Source: Nymphalis io (Eukaryota > Arthropoda > Insecta > Lepidoptera > Nymphalidae). From it: a stretch of DNA of 64,000 nt. Position 1 is the first letter of the stretch. Each line of letters starts with the position of its first letter. Shown here one piece after another: positions 22,041 through 32,132 of this stretch. The notes beneath the pieces were generated by a model. The model saw only the letters and a program-made list of their open reading frames with translations. It did no database searches and was not told where the DNA came from. The position numbers and the translations under genes are program-made. The DNA is taken from positions 1 through 64,000 of the forward strand of contig NC_065917.1 in NCBI RefSeq assembly GCF_905147045.1, given 5' to 3'.

Positions 22041-22930
22041 TTCTTATAAAATAATATAACATTTATAAACATATTTTATAGTAAACATACAAAAAGATTT
22101 TTTTTAATTTAACTTTTTCTAATCTGTTATGACTAATAAAAACATTAAAATGCCTTATCGGTTATCTGTTGTGATTATTTTGATAATGAAATTTGTCATT
22201 CATGTTATGCTATTGTATTCAAAAGGAATGTTACTTATCTGTTCCCAAGTCACTTTCTGTGTGTTTTTTTTTAAATATATATATCGAGCAGGCATAGTGA
22301 AATACATATAACACTACCTTAAACAATAATGACTGTTTCAAACCTAAACAAGCACCAGTGAATTTTCATGTGATTAGTTTGCGTTTAAAAATATCGTGAG
22401 ACAGCCTGCATTTATAATTATCAAATTTCACTGAAATTCTGCTAAACAATCCACGGTGTATTATCCAAAATGGTAGAACAGACCTTAACCAGCCAGCTTA
22501 CTCGTACTTCCTAAAAATAACATAAAATAATTTTGAATTACATTGCTTGTTCGACTCTGTTACATATAATGACATTTTCGGAACATCCAGAATAAATACA
22601 GAAATTGGCAATATACCACTTCAATAAAAAAAAATAACCAATGTCAGAAATGAAAATATGGTGTGTTGCCAAAACAATTTATAAAGCTTTTATTTTACAA
22701 TAATACTATAATTATGAAATCGATTTTCAATATTTATTTGTTAAAATAAAACTTCAAAATATACAAGCGCTGTCCCGCAGTTTTATTCGCATTCTATCCA
22801 ATTGAAGTTAAACAAAATGACGCCCTGAATTCGAGCCTTTTATGAGACCAATTTGTTTATAAAAAAAGGAATGTGAATAAAACCTCGGGCGGAACTAATT
22901 TGAAGCCTAGCAGTAGTATTTATATTATAT
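22041..22930. other. AT-rich intergenic stretch with a possible MITE
   Basis: No coding sequence. At about 22768-22905 imperfect terminal inverted repeats (ccgcagttttattcgcattc against gaatgtgaataaaacctcgg) enclose about 90 bp, suggesting a small MITE. The phrase aaaatgacgccctgaattcg inside it recurs at 23773. Confidence 0.4.
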
Positions 22931-23209
22931 GACGAGCCGTTTGGCGTGGTTGGTAGGTACCTGCCTTACACGCCGAAGGTTGTGGGTTCGATTCCCACCC
23001 AGGACAGACATTTGTGTGCATGAACATGTCTGTTTGTCCTGAGTCTGGGTGTAATTATCTATATAAGTATGTATTTACAAAAGAAAAGTAGTATACATAT
23101 GTAGTATATCAGTTGTCTGGTTTCCATGGCCCAAGCTCTGCTTAATTTGGGATCAGATGGCCGTGTGTGAATAAAGTCCCAGGATATTATTATTATTATT
23201 ATACATAGA
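22931..23209 (+). mobile_element. SINE type 1, complete
   Basis: tRNA-like head with A-box-like ggcgtggttggtagg and B-box-like ggttcgattcccaccc. The body carries catttgtgtgcatgaacatg and atcagatggccgtgtg, and the tail is (ATT)n. This is the reference copy for the family in this window. The internal pol III promoter is visible, but the tRNA-like part is a SINE head, not a tRNA gene. Confidence 0.8.
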
Positions 23210-24133
23210 GCTATACAATAATTATTAGTTGGCGGTTCTGTGGTCGCGTTATCGTATGTCTATTGTATGAGCAAATAAATATTCGCTTTCAAATTGAGTT
23301 CCAATTTTAAATTAAGGCTTAGTTTGTTTTAATTTTTGTTATTTTCAACGTTAGGTAGTAATTATTAATATAAAACAATATACTTATATTTAATTTCGTG
23401 TCGTATCGTCTCGGTAGAATCCACACGTGAGTCCGATGAAATTATGCCACTTCACTGTATCAGATTATATAGACTTTAGATAAAACAGTTCAGTGCCTTC
23501 TTCTCCTTTGTTAAAGGATTCTTTTTTTTGAGCTTTAGTGTTATTCATAAAAAAAAATTAAAGAGTAGAAAAAATTACGGTCGAAATATGCAAATTCATA
23601 TATGTCTACAGAACTTGTACCTATGTAAGTATGTTTATAGATGTAGTAAGGGCTAGCTAATGTCGATAATATTAGTATACATATATGTTATTTTAAAGTT
23701 GCCGTCATGATTTTTCTTTAATACAATGATTATAAGAAAAAACTATGACAGGTTTTTTTTTTGACGTCAAAGAAAATGACGCCCTGAATTCGAGCATTTT
23801 ACAAGATACAAAAAAAAGACAAGTATCTACTGCTGCTTTAAGCTTTAAGGTCTTATATCCCTCTATGAAGGTTAGGAGCTGTCTCAGGTTACTGCATTAC
23901 CCTCGTGGTTAGAAGCGCGTTATTATATAGATTACTAACTCCGTAATATTTTAAGGGCTTAAATAAAATGTTTTTACGGAAGGACAGACAAAAAAAAATT
24001 ACTTATTTTTGAGTCAGAAATCTTCGCAGTTTTACACAGAACACCTCACCAAAACTCATACACAATCGAATGATTAGTTCAAGAAGGTTTACATAACGAC
24101 AAACATACTTACAAACATTCCTTTTCATTTATT
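23210..24133. other. AT-rich stretch without recognisable features
   Basis: Non-coding, with short homopolymers and no repeat copy other than the 20-base phrase at 23773. It is the left flank of the errantivirus-like insertion. Confidence 0.3.
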
Positions 24134-24137
24134 AATA

Positions 24138-24515
24138 AATTACGTAGGGCTGCCGTTGAGGATGCAGAATGAAACCGAACGAATTTAACTTATACGTTTA
24201 TTTAAGTAATTAAATTTAACAATTAATTATTTCTAATTTCTAATACGTGACAGTCTGTTCGATATTAGAACAAAAAGTGAAGATCTGTAGTCTGAATTAC
24301 ATATTTATAACGAAATGATTCACCGATCACTGAATGGTCCCCACGGTATGGTAATTCTTGGTAGCACTCGATGTTCGGGAGGTCTTGCGAAACAAAGCAG
24401 CGACGCTGGCAACAGGTGCTAGCTTCAAGGAATGCATGGTGTGATTATTTCTCACGGTATGGTATTTCTTGGTGGCGCTCGATGTTCGGGGAGGTCTTGC
24501 GATTATTTCTTAACA
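24138..24515 (-). repeat. 3' LTR of errantivirus-like element
   Basis: 378 bp, near-identical to 27270-27644. On the minus strand it begins TGTTAAGAAATAATC and ends CGTAATT. It is flanked outside by AATA (24134-24137), the same four bases that follow the other LTR (27645-27648), so this is an undisturbed target duplication. Confidence 0.85.
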
Positions 24516-24530
24516 ACTCCCTCCGCAGGA
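24516..24530 (-). other. Polypurine tract next to the 3' LTR
   Basis: On the minus strand CTGCGGAGGGAGT immediately precedes the LTR start TGTTAAG. This is the expected place and composition of the plus-strand primer for an LTR element. Confidence 0.7.
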
Positions 24531-24537
24531 TCAGCAG

Positions 24538-24771
24538 CTATTTGGAGACTTTTGTCGAAAATAGTGCTGATAGAGACATAGGATCTCTGGGGCTGTCCTG
24601 GACTTCTTGTGTTCTGGTTGCCTCATTTTCCTTCTGGTTAGTATTCTTTGAAAGCATACATTTGCGACGAATGAGGACGATGCTAATAGTGAGTACTGAT
24701 GCACCGATGAGTAGGTAGACAGGTATAGTCGTGTGATAGAGCGTGTCTAAGTTCGACAATTCCAAAGTCAC
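24538..24771 (-). pseudogene. Envelope C-terminal end, membrane anchor
   Basis: 77 residues with one strong hydrophobic segment (PVYLLIGASVLTISIVLI), a basic stop-transfer RRK and a polar cytoplasmic tail rich in E, Q and S. It lies just before the polypurine tract, as env does in errantiviruses. It is separated from the rest of env by the inserted R300 unit. Described as a remnant only. Confidence 0.65.
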
Positions 24772-24808
24772 TGGTTCTTGAGAGGCAATCCTGGTATTGG
24801 TTGAATGT

Positions 24809-25105
24809 TTTTTTTTTTTATAGAATAGGAAGGCGGACGAGCATATGGGCCACCTGATGGTAAGTGGTCACCAACGCTCTTAGACATTAGCATTGTAAGA
24901 AATGTCAACCATCGCTTACATATCCAATGCGCCACCAACCTTGGGAACTAAGATTTTATGTCCCTTGTGCCTGTAATTACACTGGCTCACTCACCCTTCA
25001 AACCGGAACACAACAATATCAAGTATTGCTGTTTTGCGGTAGAATATCTGATGAGTGGGTGGTACCTACCCAGACGAGCTTGCACGAAGCCCTACCACCA
25101 GTATG
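24809..25105 (-). mobile_element. R300 retroposon inserted in env, with target duplication
   Basis: Full unit with a T-run on the plus strand (a poly-A 3' end on the minus strand). TGAATGT occurs on both sides (24802-24808 and 25106-25112). It interrupts the env frame, so it arrived after the errantivirus-like element. Confidence 0.85.
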
Positions 25106-25112
25106 TGAATGT

Positions 25113-25882
25113 AAGTGAGTCAAATCTATACTGTTCAATTTCAAGATGTTCTTCGCTGTCGCTTTGTATGGATCTTCATTACTATATTCTATATTCAACA
25201 TTTTCAAAACTTGTCCTTTTACTTGATCATGGTGGTTAGTGATGGTGAAGATGGACGTTTGTAGAGCACACCCTTTAGGTATTTCAGCTAGATAGCTTCC
25301 GAGAAGGTTTTTGTATTGATCTTGAGAACAGGTTAAATGAACTTTCGTTAAGTTGGGAAAGCTCAGAACATAGTGACGATCATCCATTTGTTCCATGGCT
25401 TGAGAAGATAAGATTACTGGAGTAACCCGACAGGTTTCATGGATATGTTGCTGGAGTATAAGATGTTGAATGCAGCTCGTTTGCTCTCCATAGTGTCGGT
25501 TTAAGTTGTCCTCGCAAAGATGACCGTGACTGTACTTCGGACATTCTGTCTCTATATACAGTAGATCTTTCTCGTGAATTGCTACGTATGGATAGGTAGG
25601 GATTATAATTTTATCATTACTATTAGGGGCTAAGGACAATTTGTAAAGGATGTAGTTATTGGGATTCATGATTGGAAACTTAATTACCAAGATTATATCA
25701 TTATCTTTATAATAATATCCTAATCTTAATAGATCTAAATATTCCCTAAAATTAATATCTAGCACTACATTTGAATTGTATAAACCTTTTAGTTTATTTA
25801 ACATAACTATATAAGTGTCGTAATCGAGAACGGAATAATGGATCGTAATAATCGGCATATTCATCGTATATAGAATTGTCAA
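25113..25882 (-). pseudogene. Envelope-like protein remnant, middle part
   Basis: The frame has paired cysteines (ETECPKYSHGHLCEDN; GEQTSCIQH; HETCRV; LTCSQDQY) and LAEIPKGCALQTS, arranged as in the ectodomain of insect errantivirus envelope proteins, which are related to baculovirus F. The N-terminal part, where signal peptide, cleavage site and fusion segment would lie, is not present. The frame starts at a junction with gag sequence (about 25860), so pol and the env start have been deleted. An R300 insertion cuts its C-terminal side. Confidence 0.7.
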
Positions 25883-27070
25883 TGAAACTATTGTAATTTA
25901 CTTCTTTAGATTTAAAGTAGTTCGTAGGGGGTGGGTTCCCGGATTTTGCCCAGTTATGTCCTGTAATTGCTGGTTGTGTAGGCGGCAATGGTCTTGTAAC
26001 ATAATGGCTTACTCCACTCATAGGACGTGGTTGGTTAACAGCTTGGTGGTTAAGACGTGAACCTATTTGAAAGTTATTTTGTTGAGGGTTATAATTTGGC
26101 GGTGACGATCTAAAAATTTGTTGCGTACGTGTTGGACCGAATTGGCGGGGTTGATACAGATTCTGTCTCCATTGCGGTGTAGATGGTGGAACGAAATGAG
26201 GGCGTGAAGGGCCAGGTATATTAAAGTTAAAAGGTTTAGGCGCGGGCATTGAAAACTGTTAGGCTTTTTATAGGCACTTACAAAATGATTTGGTACGGAC
26301 ATAGAATTTATAGATTTTTTGTCAGGTAATCTTTGGTTCCGATTTTGTAGGTACATTGTATTCATCTCCTCATGTACGAATTCTAATGCCTTTTCGATGG
26401 TCTCAGGGCGCATGCAACGTATGCGCGATCCTAAGGGATCGTTCAAACCTCGCAAATACGCTTGAAGCGTTAATTTACGATAAAGATCTCGTTTAGCATT
26501 AATGGTGGTCTCAAGGGTATCATGCAGGTTTACATAGGTCATTATAGTACTGTATAGATTCTGGCAACGCTCATAATACTCCTGCGCGGTGCTAGAACCT
26601 TGCGATAAAATAGCTAAATCGTTATATAGAGCGGTCTCATCTCGTTGGTCCGCGAAGTTGTTCACTAAAGCAGTTCGAATGCCTTGCCAGTCGGATGGAA
26701 TCCCATTAGAATTAATTAAGCGAGCAGCAGAGCCTGTTACTTTGTTAAGAATTCCGTTGAGAAGAGCACACCTACTTAATTCACTACTACTATCACTACA
26801 AAACTGTCCTACCAATTGGTCACATAATTTTAAAAATCTAGTAAGTACATTTGGGTTCCCGTCGAACTCGGGTACCAACCTTAAGGCTTTATAAATGGTG
26901 TCTAACTCAGACATTTCCGTTTGTTCTTCTATACTACTTAAACTAATATCTCTTCTATTATCTACGAAAGTTTGCCTACTACTAATAACTATCCTAGGTT
27001 CCTTCGATTTTCTTAAATGAAAAATCTTGGCAAATTTTATTAACAGGTTAGTTAGGCTAGGATTGAGCAA
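25794..27070 (-). pseudogene. Gag-like protein of errantivirus-like element
   Basis: The first frame (27070-26260) has LVPEFDGNPNVLTRFLKLCD, ARLINSNGIPSDWQGI and LRGLNDPLGSRIR, an errantivirus-type capsid region. Near 26250 the frame shifts by one base and continues (26249-25800) in a proline-, asparagine- and glutamine-rich tail. No zinc knuckle is seen, as is usual for this group. The tail then runs into env without any protease, RT, RNase H or integrase. Confidence 0.8.
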
Positions 27071-27254
27071 CCACTAAAAAGAATCTAGTGTACTCACATG
27101 AACATGTTTCGGTCTCTCTGCGTTATCGATGTCTGGATACCTCTGGTGCAGCACTACTCGTAGATTCGGATGCTCTGGATGCAGCAGCTAGACAAGCTAC
27201 GGCGGGGCTTCACACGATTACGGAAATCTTCTACGCGAAACGTTCCGCGAGCAT

Positions 27255-27269
27255 CCTACCGACTGCGCC
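27255..27269 (-). other. Primer-binding site of errantivirus-like element
   Basis: On the minus strand TGGCGCAGTCGGTAG starts at the 5' LTR end. From memory this resembles the tRNA-Ser type of site used by some errantiviruses; the matching tRNA is not verified. Confidence 0.6.
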
Positions 27270-27644
27270 AATTACGTAGGGCTGCCGTTGAGGATGCAGA
27301 ATGAAACCGAACGAATTTAACTTATACGTTTATTTAAGTAATTAAATTTAACAATTAATTATTTCTAATTTCTAATACGTGACAGTCTGTTCGATATTAG
27401 AACAAAAAGTGAAGATCTGTAGTCTGAATTACATATTTATAACGAAATCGGTGAATCACTGAATGGTCCCCACGGTATGGTAATTCTTGGTAGCACTCGA
27501 TGTTCGGGAGGTCTTGCGAAACAAAGCAGCGACGCTGGCAACAGGTGCTAGCTTCAAGGAATGCATGGTGTGATTATTTCTCACGGTATGGTATTTCTTG
27601 GTAGCGCTCGATGTTCGGGGAGGTCTTGCGATTATTTCTTAACA
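27270..27644 (-). repeat. 5' LTR of errantivirus-like element
   Basis: 375 bp, almost identical to 24138-24515. The main difference is a 9-base inversion: gattcaccg in the left LTR against cggtgaatc here. It is followed by the target duplication AATA. Confidence 0.85.
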
Positions 27645-27688
27645 AATATGCTTAATGTTATTATGTATATTAGTAGTTTTATTCAAAA

Positions 27689-28000
27689 CATAGAGCCGAG
27701 ATGGCCCAGTGGTAACAACGCGTGAATCTTAACCGATGATCGTGGGTTCAAACCCGGCCAAGCACCACTGAATTTTCATGTGCTTAATTTGTGATTATAA
27801 TTCATCTCTTGCTTTACGGTGAAGGAAAATATCGTGAGGAAATCTGCATGTGTCTGATTACACTGAAATTCTGCCACATGTGTATTCCACCAACCGGCAT
27901 CGGAGCAGCGTTGTGGAATAAGCTGCAAACCTTCTCCTCAAAAAGACGAGAGGAGGACTTTAGCCCAGCAGTGGGACATTCACAGGCTGTTACGGATTCA
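27689..28000 (+). mobile_element. SINE type 2, complete
   Basis: tRNA-like head (gccgagatggcccagtggta; gtgggttcaaacccgg), body with gaattttcatgtgcttaatt, and 3' part agcccagcagtgggacattc acaggctgttacg. Several minus-strand copies occur elsewhere (29957, 42477, 54814, 60655). Confidence 0.75.
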
Positions 28001-28124
28001 AAGCATGCTAATTTTATTTTTATCGTGTCAGTGAACTCTATTTAAATTTATTTATAATAAGAAAATTCACGATTGTCACGTTAAGAGTCTAAATTTAAAG
28101 AGGGTGACACTGCGAAGTACATCT

Positions 28125-28312
28125 ATTTATATAATAATAGTTTTCGCCCGCAGCTTGACCCATGTTTGAGGGACTGAGACAGATGTATGTCCTTTGTCCT
28201 TTTCTGTTACAATGTCAACATTTTTTCGGTCCTGATAATCGGTCGAGAAGTTAAAACGTAAAAGCGTAACAAAGAAACAAACACACTTTCACATTCGTAA
28301 TATTAGTAAGGA
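28125..28312 (-). mobile_element. Short Helitron-derived element
   Basis: On the minus strand it starts TCCTTACTAATATTACG and AATGTGAAAGTGTG, a Helitron 5' end, and finishes near gctgcgggcgaaaactatta. It is about 185 bp with no coding sequence. Confidence 0.5.
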
Positions 28313-28317
28313 TTCTT

Positions 28318-28545
28318 TTGACCCTGTTGGTCTAGAAGCGATATATAAGGCCGCTGATCTCGAGGTCCTCAGTTCAATCCCCGGGTGGGGCTGATAGAAA
28401 GTTATTGGGTTATTCTTTTGAAAATTCTCAATAGCAGCTCGGAGTTTGGATGTTAGATGTGTGTTCATACCCGTGCCTCGGAAAGCACGAAAAGCCGTTG
28501 GTCAAGCGCTTGGACTCCCTTCGGTTGTTGTTGTATTGTTGAAAC
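28318..28545 (+). mobile_element. SINE type 3
   Basis: tRNA-like head (ctgttggtctagaagcgata; ggtcctcagttcaatccccg), then aaagttattgggttattct and gtgcctcggaaagcacg. Related copies are at 36350 and 55928. Confidence 0.7.
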
Positions 28546-28573
28546 GTAAGCAATGAAGTTCTGAACAAAAATA

Positions 28574-28682
28574 TCATCTATACTTAATATTATAAATGCG
28601 AAAGTAACTGTATGTCTGTTACGCTTTCACGGCTTAACCACCCCCCTATAACACGCGTGCGAAACTGCGAGTGTTAACTAGT
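28574..28682 (+). mobile_element. Minimal Helitron-like element, about 110 bp
   Basis: It starts TCTATACTTAATATTATAAA and tgcgaaagtaactgtatg and ends gcgagtgttaaCTAG before T. It has both Helitron-type ends with almost everything between them deleted. Confidence 0.5.
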
Positions 28683-28900
28683 ATTCTAAAAGCAAAACAA
28701 AAATAAGCTTAATAAACATAACTAAATCTAAAAGTATAAGTAAGACATTCTAAAATAATTGTCTAACCATAAATCAATAAAATAACAAATAAAAAGCAAA
28801 AATCCACGCGAGTCTTGGTTCCAAAATGTCTTATACCATTCTAATCGCGCGCGGATTATACATATTTCTTCCATTTGTTTAATATTTAAATTTCATTATT

Positions 28901-29135
28901 GACGGGCCGGTTGGCGTGGTTGGTAGACACTTACCTTTCACGCCGAAGGTTGTTGGTTCGATTCCCACCAGGACAGATAATCGTGTGCATGAACATGTCT
29001 GTTTGTCCCTAGTCTGGGTAAAAGAAAAGTAGTATATGTAGTATATCAGTTGTCTGATTTCCGTAGTACGAGCTCTGCTTAGTTTGGGATCAGATGGCCG
29101 TGTGGGAATAATGTCCCAGGATATTATTATTATTC
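28901..29135 (+). mobile_element. SINE type 1, internally shortened
   Basis: Head from gacgggccggttggcgtggt, B-box-like ggttcgattcccacc, and the (ATT)n end at 29122-29135. About 35 bases of the body are missing after agtctgggt. It lies about 30 bp upstream of GTPBP2 exon 1. Confidence 0.7.
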
Positions 29136-29164
29136 GAACAATAATGGGTAATCTAATTTTTCAG

Positions 29165-29288
29165 ACTAAAATGGACTCGTTCTTCAGCCTCTTCGATCCG
29201 TCAGATGGCAATACGAACAGACAGAATAATAAGAAAAAACATAAAAACGATCAAGAGAACGGCAGGAAGAACCCAGACGCACCCAAGG
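29165..29288 (+). CDS. GTPBP2: GTPBP2-like, copy C, exon 1 (start codon at 29171)
   Basis: A tttttcag acceptor is followed by ACTAAA and ATG. The exon encodes MDSFFSLFDPSD, then a lysine-, asparagine- and glutamine-rich stretch, and ends DAPK plus one base before gtatgt. Animal GTPBP2 also starts MDS and has a basic, low-complexity N-terminal tail. The acceptor just before the ATG implies a 5' untranslated exon upstream, which I cannot locate. The product family is a translational GTPase implicated in rescue of stalled ribosomes with Pelota. The match is short, so the assignment leans on position and phase. Confidence 0.6.
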
Positions 29289-29706
29289 GTATGTACAAAC
29301 CTTTGTATATATGTAATAAGTTTATTTATTGAAATAAAAACTAAAGTCGTTGCTCTGTTAAGCGAAATTAATTCTTTTTTATATCATATCACAAATTACT
29401 TCTGCAAACAAAGTATGAGTACAAATTATAATTATTTACTAACCCGTAAAAAGAAACAACATTAAAAGCTATTGCTTCAAATATTTTTTTACAATCTGAA
29501 TTGTTTCTTTTTTAAAAAAACGTCGTTAACTTTTTATTATATTAAGCCAGTGTGAATTTCTCTAATTATAGAATGACACATGACATAATGCAAAGTGTTG
29601 CCACAATAGATAATACTTGGACGTATTAAGTCGAAGTTAATGCACGTGCAATTTAAATTTAATGAAGAGCCCAAAGAGCTTCATTTACATATATATAACA
29701 TACTGA

Positions 29707-29888
29707 CATATAAACGCACCGCCCAAACTACTGCGACATAATGCCGATAGAGTGTACAATGTCATCGATAAGTTGGAGAAGGTCAGGATAAAGGACGATA
29801 TGTATTTAGCTGGTGATTTCAATTCCGAGGACTTGGAGAGTGACGTCTTCTACAGCTCTGATGATATGGAAGACTTCTGCGATGATAC
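29707..29888 (+). pseudogene. GTPBP2: GTPBP2-like, copy C, exon 2 (acceptor not visible)
   Basis: An open acidic frame (PPKLLRHNADRVYNVIDKLE, then SEDLESDVFYSSDDMEDFCD) ends two bases into a codon at a good gtaagt donor. That matches exactly the one-base start of exon 3 (AC plus A), and the acidic character continues into exon 3 (SDADDSGDE). Upstream the frame meets TGA at 29704-29706, and no AG lies between that stop and the coding part. So either the acceptor has been lost or the exon start is misjudged. Confidence 0.5.
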
Positions 29889-29956
29889 GTAAGTGATGTT
29901 TTTTGTTAATTAAAAAAAAGTATTATAATTTATGTGTTGTAAAGTAGTAAAGTAAA

Positions 29957-30250
29957 GTAACAGCCTGTGTATGTCCCACTGCTGGGCTAAGATCTCCTCT
30001 CCCTTTTTGAAGAGAAGGTATGGAGCTTGTTCACCACGCTGCTCCAATGCGGGTTGGTGGAATACACATGTGGCAAAATTTCAGTGAAATTAGACACATG
30101 CAGGTTTCCTCACGATGTTTTCCTTCACCGTAAAGCACGAGATGAATTATAATGACAAATTAAGTACATGAAAATTCAGTGGTGCTTGCCCGGGCTTGAA
30201 CTCACGATCATCGTTCAAGATTCATGCGTTCTTACCACTAGACCATCTCA
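29957..30250 (-). mobile_element. SINE type 2, in GTPBP2 copy C intron 2
   Basis: Minus-strand copy from cagcctgtgtatgtcccact to the tRNA-like head at about 30190-30245 (cgggcttgaactcacg; accactagaccatctc). Confidence 0.7.
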
Positions 30251-30404
30251 TCTCTTATGTGTTGTAATTTTGGGTAATTATACGTTTTTTCTTAAGGCTT
30301 TGCTTGCTTTCCACGGTATGGAAGAGCAAGAAACAATAACATATCTATTCGCTTCACCCGGTATTTCAATCAAGGCTTTATATTTAAGCTCATTAACTAA
30401 CATC

Positions 30405-31080
30405 TAGATTAAAAGAGTCAATTAGTTTCAGAGATGTAGAATTAGGATTACAGTGTTAATGTACCAGGAGATCATAAACAGTGAGTCGGTCTCACCGAAC
30501 GATTACATTAAAAGAGTCAATTCGTTTCAGTTAGGTTTACAGTGTTAATGTACCAGGAGATCATAAACAGTGAGTCGGTCTCACCGAACGATTAGATTAA
30601 AAGAGTCAATTAGTTTCAGTTAGGATTACAGTGTTAATGTACCAGGAGATCATAAACAGTGAGTCGGTCTCACCGAACGATTAGATTAAAAGAGTCAATA
30701 AATTTCAGTTAGGATTACAGTGTTAATGTACCAGGAGATCATAAACAGTGAGTCGGTCTCACCGAACGATTAGATTAAAAGAGTCAATTAGTTTCAGTTA
30801 GGATTACAGTGTTAATGTACCAGGAGATCATAAACAGTGAGTCGGTCTCACCGAAGGATTAGATTAAAAGAGTCAATTAGTTTCAGTTAGGATTACAGTG
30901 TTAATGTACCAGGAGATCATAAACAGTGAGTCGGTCTCACCGAACGATTAGATTAAAAGAGTCAATTAGTTTCAGTTAGGATTACAGTGTTAATGTACCA
31001 GGAGATCATAAACAGTAAGTCGGTCTCACCAAACGATTAGATTAAAAGAGTCAATTAGTTTCAGTAAGGATTACAGTGTT
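30405..31080 (+). repeat. 89-bp minisatellite array, about 7.5 units, in GTPBP2 intron 2
   Basis: gtgagtcggtctcaccgaac recurs at exactly 89-base spacing (30481, 30570, 30659, 30748, then onward to 31015). Units are nearly identical. The array ends where SINE type 1 sequence begins. Confidence 0.9.
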
Positions 31081-31082
31081 TG

Positions 31083-31273
31083 CATTTGTGTGCATGAACA
31101 TGTCTGTTTGTCCTGAGTCTGGGTGTAATTTTCTGTATAAATATGTATTTACATAAGAAAAGTAGTATATGTAGTATATCAGTTGTCTGGTTTCCATAGC
31201 ACGAGTTTTGTACAAGCTTAATTTGGGATCAGATGGCCGTGTGTGAAAAATGTCCCAGGATATTATTATTATT
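31083..31273 (+). mobile_element. SINE type 1 body within the minisatellite
   Basis: Headless SINE (catttgtgtgcatgaacatg to the (ATT)n end), placed between two array blocks. Its junction with the following minisatellite (ttattattagtttcaaagat) is repeated at 6820, 31815 and 52500, so SINE and monomers were amplified together. Confidence 0.7.
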
Positions 31274-31274
31274 A

Positions 31275-31548
31275 GTTTCAAAGATTTAGAATTAGGATTA
31301 CGATGTTAATGTACCAGGAGAACATAAACAGTGAGACGGTTTCACCGAACGATTAGATTAAAAGAGTCAATTAGTTTCAGTTAGGATTACAGTGTTAATG
31401 TACCAGGAGATCATAAACAGTGAGTCGGTCTCACCGAACAATTAGATTAAAAGAGTCAATTAGTTTCAGTTAGGATTACAGTGTTAATGTACCAGGAGAT
31501 CATAAACAGTGAGTCGGTCTCACCGAACGATTAGATTAAAAGAGTTAA
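31275..31548 (+). repeat. 89-bp minisatellite, 3 units
   Basis: Three monomers between two SINE type 1 copies. The first is a diverged unit (gtgagacggtttcaccgaac), the others are near consensus. Confidence 0.85.
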
Positions 31549-31552
31549 TTTT

Positions 31553-31824
31553 GACGAGACGTTTGGCGCGGTTGGTAGATACTTGCCTTTTCACGCCGAA
31601 GGTTGTGGGTTCGATTCCCACCCAGGACAGACATTTGTGTGCATGAACATGTCTGTTTGTCCTGAGTCTGGGTGTAATTTTCTGTATAAGTATGTATTTA
31701 CAAAAGAAAAGTAGTATATGTAGTATATCAGTTGTCTGGTTTTCATAGCACGAGTTTTGTACGAGCTTAATTTGGGATCAGATGGCCGTGTGTGAAAAAT
31801 GTCCCAGGATATTATTATTATTAG
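31553..31824 (+). mobile_element. SINE type 1, complete
   Basis: Head gacgagacgtttggcgcggt, B-box-like ggttcgattcccaccc, and the (ATT)n end at about 31812-31824. Confidence 0.8.
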
Positions 31825-31834
31825 TTTCAAAGAT

Positions 31835-31905
31835 TTAGAATTAGGATCACGATGTTAATGTACCAGGAGATCATAAACAGTGAGTCGGTCTCACCGAACG
31901 CGGAT
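31835..31905 (+). repeat. Last 89-bp unit before GTPBP2 exon 3
   Basis: One partial monomer ending ctcaccgaacgcggatggca, the same flank as in copies A and D. Confidence 0.8.
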
Positions 31906-31956
31906 GGCATTAATCGAAATAAGATCAATGTTAAATAAATTCGATTTGGCCCTCAG

Positions 31957-32089
31957 AACATCCGACGCCGACGATTCCGGTGACGAGTGCTACGGGAGTC
32001 TACCCCCGGAGCCTCGTTTCGGGAACGTCGAGTACAAACTGCAGCTGGTCTCGCCATGCGAGCGACGCTCCCAGCACCTGGTGACGCAA
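31957..32089 (+). CDS. GTPBP2: GTPBP2-like, copy C, exon 3
   Basis: Acceptor ccctcag, donor CAA before gtgaat. It encodes SDADDSGDECYGSLPPEPRF, then GNVEYKLQLVSP and HLVTQ. The block VEYKL.LVSP...HLVTQ is diagnostic of GTPBP2-type proteins and precedes the domain in exon 4. One base of a split threonine codon opens the exon; it ends in phase 0. No lesion is seen in this exon. Copies A (7496) and D (53274) differ by a few substitutions. Confidence 0.85.
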
Positions 32090-32132
32090 GTGAATAATAA
32101 ATAATATTAAATATATAACATTATATATAACT

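Noticed and set aside
22945..23020. tRNA-like sequence with A and B boxes
   Set aside because: It is the head of a dispersed SINE with body and (ATT)n tail, repeated many times; the cloverleaf is not complete. The same applies at 27689, 28318, 36350 and 55928.
24371..24718. Plus-strand open frame of 115 residues
   Set aside because: It is an antisense frame crossing the LTR and the end of env; no protein similarity is visible.
30405..31080. Regular repeats that could suggest a CRISPR array
   Set aside because: The 89-bp units are contiguous head-to-tail copies with no variable spacers, in a eukaryotic intron; this is a minisatellite.
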